Shown: positions 58,435 through 64,000 of the stretch, piece by piece
How positions within the stretch are numbered: the stretch's first letter is position 1
Layout: every line of letters begins with the position of its first letter
Assembly (NCBI GenBank): GCA_030248215.1
Contig: JASANG010002422.1
Coordinates: forward strand, 1 to 64,000
Length of the DNA: 64,000 nucleotides
From: Enoplolaimus lenunculus
Lineage: Eukaryota > Nematoda > Enoplea > Enoplida > Thoracostomopsidae
Direction: 5' to 3'
Notes under the pieces: model-generated
Database searches by the model: none
The model's input: only the letters and a program-made list of their open reading frames with translations
Told to the model about the DNA's origin: nothing
Program-made: the position numbers and the translations under genes

Positions 58435-58510
58435 CTTAATTTTATTATAGTAGTGTAAACGTTTCATTTTTCACTATTTTAATTGGTTATGAATTAAATT
58501 AATTTAAAAC
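58435..58510 (+). promoter_or_regulatory. Putative promoter/5' leader of the alternative unc-13 start
   Basis: Only 76 bp separate a complete TelM-A element (ending 58434) from the ATG at 58511. The stretch is AT-rich, with TTTTATTATAG at 58440-58450, which could act as an acceptor for an upstream untranslated exon or as part of a weak TATA-like region. No firm promoter element is visible. Confidence 0.3.
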
Positions 58511-59515
58511 ATGACCGAAACTCCAAGAACCAAAGCTGAACCCCCTGACAAAGTGATTAACAATGGTCAACTCGAACAATGTAACGCTACAGGAAATTCG
58601 TCACACCTTGAAACTGTTTCATCAAATCGTCATAATATTGATAAAATGATAGTAGAAAATTACATAGCTAATAACTTCCCGCCAACTGACGAAGTAGCTA
58701 ACCAAATTTTGCCGAATCATGAATTAACCAACGAATTGCCCCCAAATGATGAATTAACTACTACGCTCTCGGCCAATCAGATGTTTTGCGATAAATTCTC
58801 ACCGACGGACGACTTAGCTAACAAATTCCCGCCAAACGATGAATTAGCTAATAGTACCGTTGAAATTGACAACAATGTTATGGTGCCAACAGAAGAAACA
58901 ACAACTTTCGAGCTAAATGAAGATATAGTTGATTCGCTGCCTAGTGATCACATAGCTAATATTGCGCCGAATGAAGAAATGGCGCCAATTTGTCAAACAA
59001 GCCAGCATAACTCAGAAACGGTAAATTTAAGTCCACGAGATACAAGGGATGAGAAAATGTCACCAAAAGAAAAGGTATTCATGGCACCAAACGGCAAAAC
59101 GATGAATTTTGACTCACCAGATGGAGAAATGTCGACACATATAGTGCCAAATAATCAGGAAATCGAAGCTGAGCAAAACAACGAAGAGCCTACTGACATT
59201 ATGACAACCCAGAATCGGTCTGTAACCGCAACAGCACTTGACGAAATCAGCGAAAATGACGAAGAATCGAACGCAATAACATCAAACGAAGACATAGCGA
59301 ACAATTTGCCGGGAAAATGGAAAATGGCGCGAAAAATGACCGCGTCAGCGATGCCGAACGGTGTTGCGCGTAAATTTACCATCGGCGCAAGTGATTCAAC
59401 TGATGACGATACTTCGATAACGCCAGGCTCTCGGGCTTCATCGATATGCCGACAACAAGTACCTACCGCTCAATCAACTAAATATCGTGCTAAATGGGCA
59501 GAAGCGATGCGAAAA
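58511..59515 (+). CDS. unc13: Alternative first coding exon of the unc-13 homologue (short isoform N-terminus)
   Basis: An open frame starts at ATG 58511, with an in-frame TAA six bases upstream, so this ATG is a true start candidate. It is open for 335 codons to a plausible donor, CGAAAA/GTGAGC, in phase 0. That is compatible with the phase-0 acceptor at 62100, the same one used by the exon ending at 25622. If the donor is not used, translation adds VSS and stops at 59527. The protein is acidic and disordered. Residues 57-116 are six tandem decapeptides (consensus PPNDELANKF). The end reads STKYRAKWAEAMRK, a basic helix with a Trp placed like the calmodulin helix of the long form. Known relatives use alternative promoters for short forms (Drosophila Unc13B, vertebrate bMunc13-2, worm short UNC-13). 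It could instead be a separate intronic gene, which is less likely given phase and motif. Confidence 0.75.
58679..58858 (+). repeat. Coding decapeptide (30-bp) tandem repeat
   Basis: Six imperfect 10-residue units: PPTDEVANQI, LPNHELTNEL, PPNDELTTTL, SANQMFCDKF, SPTDDLANKF, PPNDELANST. Looser echoes follow later in the exon (LPSDHIANIA, APNEEMAP, TSNEDIANNL). The units are diverged at both DNA and protein level. Confidence 0.85.
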
Positions 59516-59855
59516 GTGAGCAGCTAAATCGCATGCTAAACTAACCAGCATGCTAGCTATGTTTCTGGCGCGCGAAAACTAGCTAGCTAACTGTCTTAGC
59601 TTGTTCTGCGTAACTCAAGAAGTTATTTATTTAACCGACAGTCTAACAAGGCGACCTTATTGTTAAGGTTACTTGTCTTCAACACTGGCCCTGTTTTTTG
59701 GTTTGTTGGTAGATGTTTATCCTGTTCAAAATATCATTAGTATATATGGTGTGTTTTTAGTCGTCTACTTATTTATTATATCGATAATTATTATTGCCAG
59801 TTGGGCACATATGTTCTTTTATATTAATTCAAACGTTTTGAAACTAGGATATAAT

Positions 59856-60212
59856 GGCTGGGTTTCTGAAACCCTACTTAAGTACGACTTAGTACTTGAG
59901 TTCCTGCTAAGTAATTACTTGACCATTCTGTCGTTTTTAAAAAACGTACTTAAGATTTAAGTAAACACTTAAGTCGCTAATTTGGTATATTACGGATTAA
60001 CACAGGCATATTAACCTTGGTCTAAGTGAATGTGTAGACTTAAGGTGTCCTCTTAATATAAAGCAAGACTTACTTTGTTATTATGGCAATGGCTCACATT
60101 TGTATTTTTTGTTTTTGCTTAAAAAGTTAAGTATTTACTTAATTTGGCGACTTAAGTAATTACTTAAGTGTATCCTAAATAAATACTTAAGTAAGATTTT
60201 AGAAACCCAGTC
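59856..60212. mobile_element. F family complete copy
   Basis: 357 bp, GGCTGGGTTTCTGAAACCC to AGAAACCCAGTC, flanked by AAT on both sides. It lies in the short intron after the alternative first exon. Confidence 0.88.
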
Positions 60213-60214
60213 AA

Positions 60215-60278
60215 TATATAATAATAATTTATATAATATATAATATATAATATAATATATACTAGATAATATATAAAT
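60215..60278. repeat. TATAATA-type simple repeat
   Basis: Imperfect TATAATA repeats directly abutting the right end of an F element. Confidence 0.8.
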
Positions 60279-60464
60279 TACGTCCATTTTTGGAATAATC
60301 CAGCTTAGCTTCATTTAAAATGTTAAGGTTTGACGTCTTAAAGTACAAAATATCCAGAAAAGGTAGTGTGAAAATGCAACATCTGTTAAATATATAATTT
60401 TGTTACATTTGAATAGCGCAACCATTAATGTTTTTAAGTTTGTAAAAATAATAATTTAAAGCTG

Positions 60465-60631
60465 GGCCCATGTATAGAACCGGACCGGATCGTTTTCCGG
60501 AGCGGCTATAATAGAGTCCGTTTAAGCTTTAGACTAACGTTTTTGCTCATCCATACGCTTAGGCTTAGACTTAGGCTTAGGCTTAGGAATATGTTTATAC
60601 TACTAAACCGACCCTGTTCTATACATAGGCC
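60465..60631 (+). mobile_element. TelM-B copy 12
   Basis: Ends GGCCCATGTATAGAACCGG and TGTTCTATACATAGGCC; TTAGGC core of about four units. Confidence 0.87.
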
Positions 60632-61009
60632 TAGGGTGGTGCCCCCAAACTCGCGAGCGAAGCGAGCGAGAAGCCAGACACATTTTAAAACTTAAGCGTT
60701 TTTGCTTCAACTTGTTAGGGCGGGGCCCGCTATAGGGGTGCCCCCCAAATGGGAGGTATGGGGGGTGGCACGGACAAACGACACTTGGTTTAGGGGTTTG
60801 TATTTGTGGCTGGTACAGTCTAAAACGCTGATAACTTAGTCATTTTTGCTTTAGATTTGAGCAATTTTGTGCCCTTGATGTTCATCATGACCAATGCCAT
60901 TAATATTAATTTCCATGGAACTCTTATCGCGTTATATACTGTTTGTTTATATATCAGTCCGGTTAAAATCTTTTAAGAAAAGATACAAAACGTATAAACT
61001 TGTGGAATA

Positions 61010-61475
61010 TACGACGATTCGTCGGTCGACAACTTGTCGCCCAGCAGTGTCTTGATGTTTATGAATAAATCTAAGCATAATCCTAAGTCTAATCCTAAAC
61101 ATAAGCCTAACCATCCTGATGTGGGACGACTTGTAGAGTCAATGAAATTGATTACAAACGCTCAGTCAACCAAACGTCTGTAAGCGTGTGAGACATGCTT
61201 GTCCTGGTGCATATGCAATATATATATGCAATGCACATTGTGTAGTTTGCTTGCCGGGAGCATACGGTCGACACATATAGTCGACGAAAAATGCAGTTGG
61301 ACAGGCGGGCTGCGTGGTGCAGTGGTACAATATTCGCTTAGGATCCATAGGCTGAGAGTTCGATCTCCGCTCCAGAAGCGCGCTTTTCCAGCTGCTTAGT
61401 AAAAAGGTCTCAAATCCCAGTTCCCGCCTAGACTGACAATGTCGAGCGACGAATTGTGATACCCAATTACGGTAG
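61010..61475. mobile_element. I family copy split by an S1 element
   Basis: ACGACGATTCGTCGGTCGAC on the left, GTCGAGCGACGAATTGTGAT on the right. Telomere-like core CCTAAGTCTAATCCTAAACA, then the tRNA-like S1 insertion (61175-61440). Confidence 0.78.
61175..61440 (+). mobile_element. S1: tRNA-derived SINE-like element, copy 2, inside an I element
   Basis: tRNA-like module 61307-61377 with A box TGGTGCAGTGG and B box GAGTTCGATCT. Ends match copy 1 (GTGTGAGACATGCTTGTCC and CTAGACTGACAAT). Confidence 0.84.
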
Positions 61476-61737
61476 CGGATCCTTGTGTTTTTGACTCAAG
61501 TATTATTGAACAAAATTATATTGACCTCATGTTAACACTTAGAAACTTTTTAAAATTTTCAAGTGTTAACCTCAGATTATGACATTTTCTGTCTGACATC
61601 GTGACATTTTGTTGGGAAAGATACATATATTTACACAAATGGGAACAGTTATTTACAAAATTTTAGCTCAATTAATATATGTTTGGACTATATGATTTAT
61701 ATAATTTATATCTATATATTAAACCTGCAACGCCCCA

Positions 61738-61890
61738 CGTACGTATTTTGAGCTATCTTTCCAGCATTACTTTGTTTACAATATTTTCTTAACAAATACA
61801 CGTGATTGTTCTATGAAAAGAAAATTTGCAAGAAAATTTTTGTGCTTTCGTTAACGTTTGCGCATTGCGCAAAGCTGGCCGACTAGTTGT
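61738..61890 (+). repeat. Dispersed repeat N, copy 2
   Basis: Second copy of the repeat at 47158-47292; ends GCCGACTAGT. Confidence 0.7.
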
Positions 61891-62099
61891 ATATAATTTT
61901 GGCTTTCGATGCATTTAAAATTAAGCCTTAGGGACAGGATCAGGCTTATATCTAGGCAAAGGTTTAGTCTCCGGGATAGGTAAAATTTTTTAAAATTTAG
62001 CCGAAATTTGTCTCTATAGTGTTTGATAAAAAATTTAAGTTATCATTTTATGTAATAGTTTTTAATTTTTGTTAATTGTGTTAATATTTTTTGTTTTAG

Positions 62100-62152
62100 G
62101 CCACTCTGCTTGAAAATGGTACCGGTTCGCCGAGAAGGCCTCCATCCGGAGG
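62100..62152 (+). CDS. unc13: unc-13/Munc13 homologue, first common exon after the calmodulin motif
   Basis: Short exon of 53 nt between a strong acceptor (TTTTGTTTTAG/GCCACT) and the donor GGAGG/GTAAGT. It enters in phase 0 and leaves with two bases of a Gly codon. It encodes ATLLENGTGSPRRPPSG, a flexible basic-Pro stretch. Both the long-form exon (ending 25622) and the alternative first exon (ending 59515) can splice to it in frame, so it is the point where the isoforms converge. In Munc13-1 the equivalent position lies between the calmodulin helix and the conserved PLVSDL block. Confidence 0.8.
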
Positions 62153-62436
62153 GTAAGTTGTATGTTTATTGAGTATTAATATTTTATTTTGGTTTAAAGA
62201 AAAATTGTATCAAAAAAAGTTTAAAATTAAGAAAAAATACGAAACGTCATAGTGTCTCAGGTATGAACAATAGGGCCTCACCAAAATTTTCAGGGGGCGT
62301 CCAGCTAAGACCGCGCAATTTTTCCTGTATGTTTCATAGTATTTTCGAAAAACAGGTGGTGTAGTATTAAATTTTCGAGGAAGATTTCTTGTAGGATCAA
62401 GGGAGCAACGGATCAATTCAAGTTTCCCCACAAAGA

Positions 62437-62595
62437 GTTGCGCTATACGCTGCCGCACGCCGCTGGACTCGACGCAAAAGCTTTTTTATTAAAAAGTGCC
62501 GAACGCTGCCGCGCGCCGCTATATTTTGCGTATATTTCTGTTAGCATCGCATAGCGGCCCACGGCGGCGTGCGGTACAGTAAAGTATAGCGCAAC
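62437..62595. mobile_element. O: GTTGCGCTATAC-ended MITE
   Basis: Inverted ends GTTGCGCTATAC and GTATAGCGCAAC with GC-rich inner arms (GCCGCACGCCGC / GCGGCGTGCGG). Flanks ACAAAGAG and CCTAAGAG agree at 6 of 8, suggesting an 8-bp duplication (hAT-like). Confidence 0.75.
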
Positions 62596-62641
62596 CCTAA
62601 GAGTATTCATTGAAACCTTGTGATTAATTGCTCAACGACGG

Positions 62642-62890
62642 CAACAGATCATTCGGACCAGAACCAATAGAACGGAGATGACCAGACGAGGGCGAAAGAT
62701 CATTCGGGCCAGAACCAATAGAACGGAGATGACCAGACGAGGGCGAAAGATCATTTGGGCCAGAACCAATAGAACGGAGATGACCAGACGAGGGCGAAAG
62801 ATCATTCGAGCCAGAACCAATAGAACGGAGATGACCAGACGAGGGCGAAAGATCATTCGAGCCAGAACCAATGGAACGGATATGACCATA
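62642..62890 (+). repeat. 51-bp minisatellite
   Basis: Almost five copies of a 51-bp unit beginning GATCATTCGGGCCAGAACCA. The length is a multiple of three, so it is open on both strands (MTRRGRKIIRARTNRTE repeats), but no splice sites or start context support coding. Confidence 0.92.
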
Positions 62891-63437
62891 TTTTTTTCAC
62901 CGACTAGAGTTCGTAAACCTATAAAATAGCGTCAAGCGAAGCATATCAAACTTTTCTAAGACGGCCTAAAAATCCACGGCAGTTATTAGAAGCGTCGTAA
63001 GATTATTTAATCTGGTTCAAATTATCGTCATCTTGAAAGCGACTTCGAAAAATTACATCCCCTTATCAGAAAACAAATGTTCTGTTAATAAGCGCTTTGA
63101 TGCTTTACGCTGTTTTGCTCATTTTATCTCTCAGAATCAAAGACAGTTGTTGATTTTTAATAGCTGCCTCAGACTGGAACGCTCTGCTGATAGTTATTAG
63201 AGTTAGGATAGACTATAAGGTCGCAAGATGGGAAGAAAAATTTTCAGTACACTTTAACTCACTTGGCTAACATTAATGGACAAATATTTGTTTTTGTATT
63301 GAAAATTTTTAGTTTTGCAACATTCGTATGGTTTGCTAAAGGCGTGGGACCTGAGGCCGCTGTCTTATTGGCCTCCAGTATGATGTGCCCCTGAACTTGT
63401 CTTAAAATCAACTTTTTGGTGTATTTTTTCGTAAAAT

Positions 63438-63542
63438 GACCAATGTATAGAACAGAGCCGTGACAGCAGTATAAGCATATTCTTAGTTACTTTTTTGCAG
63501 TCCTGCGAAAAAAACGGCCCGCTTGTGATCTTTACATGGGCG
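63438..63542 (-). mobile_element. TelM-B copy 13 (core lost)
   Basis: Both ends remain but the hexamer core is gone. Flanks CGTAAAAT and TCTAAAAT match at 6 of 8. Confidence 0.8.
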
Positions 63543-63545
63543 TCT

Positions 63546-63803
63546 AAAATAAACATTTTAGTTTAATTTTGTTAAAATAAACATTTTGGTTTAATTTTGT
63601 TAAAATAAACATTTTGGCCTAATTTTTCCGAAAATAAACTTTTTGGTTAATTTTTCCTAAAATAAACTTTTTAGCCTAATGTTTCCTAAAATAAACTTTT
63701 TGATTTAATTTTTCCTAAAATAAACTTTTTGATTTAATTTTTCCTAAAATAAAGTTTTTGATTTAATTTTTCCTAAAATAAACTTTTTGGTTTAATTTTG
63801 ACA
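63546..63803 (+). repeat. 28-29-bp AT-rich minisatellite
   Basis: About nine copies of AAAATAAACTTTTTGGTTTA plus TTTTTCCT. It ends 8 bases before the acceptor AG of the last exon, so it forms that exon's polypyrimidine and branch region. Confidence 0.9.
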
Positions 63804-63810
63804 ATTTTAG

Positions 63811-63907
63811 CATGGCTTCACTTACAATGGCCTTCTACAACAGTATCGATGCAACTCCAAACATGAGACTGGTCAAGAAAAAATCCGTGCCACTCGTTAG
63901 CGATCTG
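63811..63907 (+). CDS. unc13: unc-13/Munc13 homologue, exon with conserved pre-C1 PLVSDL block
   Basis: Exon of 97 nt. The acceptor is ACAATTTTAG/CATGG and the donor is GATCTG/GTAAGT, leaving in phase 0. One base completes the Gly codon from the preceding exon. The product MASLTMAFYNSIDA continues TPNMRLVKKKSVPLVSDL. The last 18 residues align with the block MPDIRKRKPIPLVSDL found in Munc13-1 and relatives just ahead of the C1 (diacylglycerol/phorbol-ester) zinc-finger domain: P at the start, R, basic run, and an invariant PLVSDL. The C1 domain itself should begin in exons beyond the right edge. The in-frame ATG at 63812 is internal and not a likely start. Confidence 0.88.
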
Positions 63908-64000
63908 GTAAGTCTGCATGTGGTTTTTTTAGTTTTTTTTTTGCTATTTTCTAAATGTTATTTTTAAACTTTTCTCAAACTTTTTTTGTTAAAATTTTAA

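Larger units (their letters stand above)
25623..62099 (+). other. unc-13 intron (36.5 kb) containing an alternative first exon
   Basis: From donor GTAAGT at 25623 to acceptor TTTTAG at 62099, phase 0 on both sides. The alternative first exon lies near the 3' end, so for that isoform the intron is only 59516-62099. MITEs and SINE-like elements dominate. I recognise nothing beyond unassigned or faintly repetitive DNA in 33690-34660, 34840-35180, 35360-36210, 36950-37900, 39660-40410, 42160-42850, 45410-45980, 48140-49060, 49890-50450, 50660-51095, 51700-51965, 52340-52870, 53040-53560, 53745-54860, 55280-56130 and 60640-61005. Confidence 0.65.
62153..63810 (+). other. unc-13 intron (1.7 kb)
   Basis: Bounded by GTAAGT and ACAATTTTAG. 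It contains a GTTGCGCTATAC-ended MITE, a 51-bp minisatellite, a TelM-B fragment and a 29-bp AT-rich minisatellite that runs almost to the acceptor. Nothing is recognised in 62895-63437. Confidence 0.8.

Noticed and set aside
62632-62929. Open frames on both strands over the 51-bp repeat
   Set aside because: Unit length is a multiple of three, so openness is automatic; the bounds lack credible splice signals.
63812-63907. ATG at 63812 as a further alternative start
   Set aside because: It immediately follows an acceptor, and the upstream exon joins in frame; no promoter-like sequence, only a minisatellite.
1-64000. Assigning the sequence to a nematode because of TTAGGC
   Set aside because: The hexamer travels on MITEs, and large MITE-filled introns are not typical; the host telomere repeat is unknown.
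1-64000. Retroelements, Polintons or other virus-like elements
   Set aside because: No reverse transcriptase, integrase, capsid, envelope or polymerase B reading was seen on either strand; all mobile DNA recognised is short and non-coding.

Overview
The window is animal nuclear DNA: AT-rich, intron-dominated, with GT-AG exons scattered over 57 kb and no compact ORFs. Six exons in one phase-compatible chain on the + strand (6708-6878, 9104-9680, 10496-11014, 25407-25622, 62100-62152, 63811-63907), plus one alternative first exon (58511-59515), belong to one gene. I identify it as an unc-13/Munc13 homologue, the presynaptic vesicle-priming factor. The evidence is two landmarks of the stretch before the C1 domain. 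Exon 25407-25622 ends in AKQKWRRAYRQVCQDLGIR, matching the calmodulin-binding helix of Munc13-1 ([20 protein letters not shown]). Exon 63811-63907 ends in TPNMRLVKKKSVPLVSDL, matching the conserved MPDIRKRKPIPLVSDL that precedes C1. The Munc13 sequences are recalled from knowledge, not searched. The N-terminal C2A domain must lie upstream of the window, and C1, C2B, MUN and C2C downstream.

The species cannot be named. It has a synaptic gene, large introns and hundreds of small transposon relics. Interspersed (TTAGGC)n arrays resemble nematode telomere DNA, but here they sit inside transposons, so they do not prove a nematode.

Layout: 1-6707 is the end of an upstream intron with two large minisatellites (689-1497 and 3527-4116) and an 869-bp foldback element. 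6708-11014 holds three linker exons rich in Ser, Thr, Pro and Gly. 11015-25406 is a repeat-filled intron. 25407-25622 is the calmodulin-motif exon. 25623-62099 is a 36-kb intron that is almost a museum of MITEs; near its end lies a large ATG-starting exon with a decapeptide repeat (58511-59515), which looks like the start of a short isoform. 62100-64000 has the two common exons leading to C1.

Non-coding DNA: I recognise at least ten short non-autonomous families. Four have 8-bp target duplications and are hAT-like: TelM-A and TelM-B (ends GGCC..., carrying TTAGGC arrays), family C (CGGGCCCGTAGCC ends) and family J (CAGGGTGCGACCGG ends). Family D (CACTGCAAAAAATGG ends, TA duplication) is Tc1/mariner-like. 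Families F and M have 3-bp duplications (PIF/Harbinger-like). E, G, H and I have inverted ends of unassigned class. Two families carry tRNA-like promoters (S1 and S2), and S2 also has inverted TTAACCC ends. Several elements are nested, giving a relative order of insertion. I saw no reverse transcriptase, transposase, capsid or envelope reading frame, no rRNA, no functional tRNA and no second host gene.
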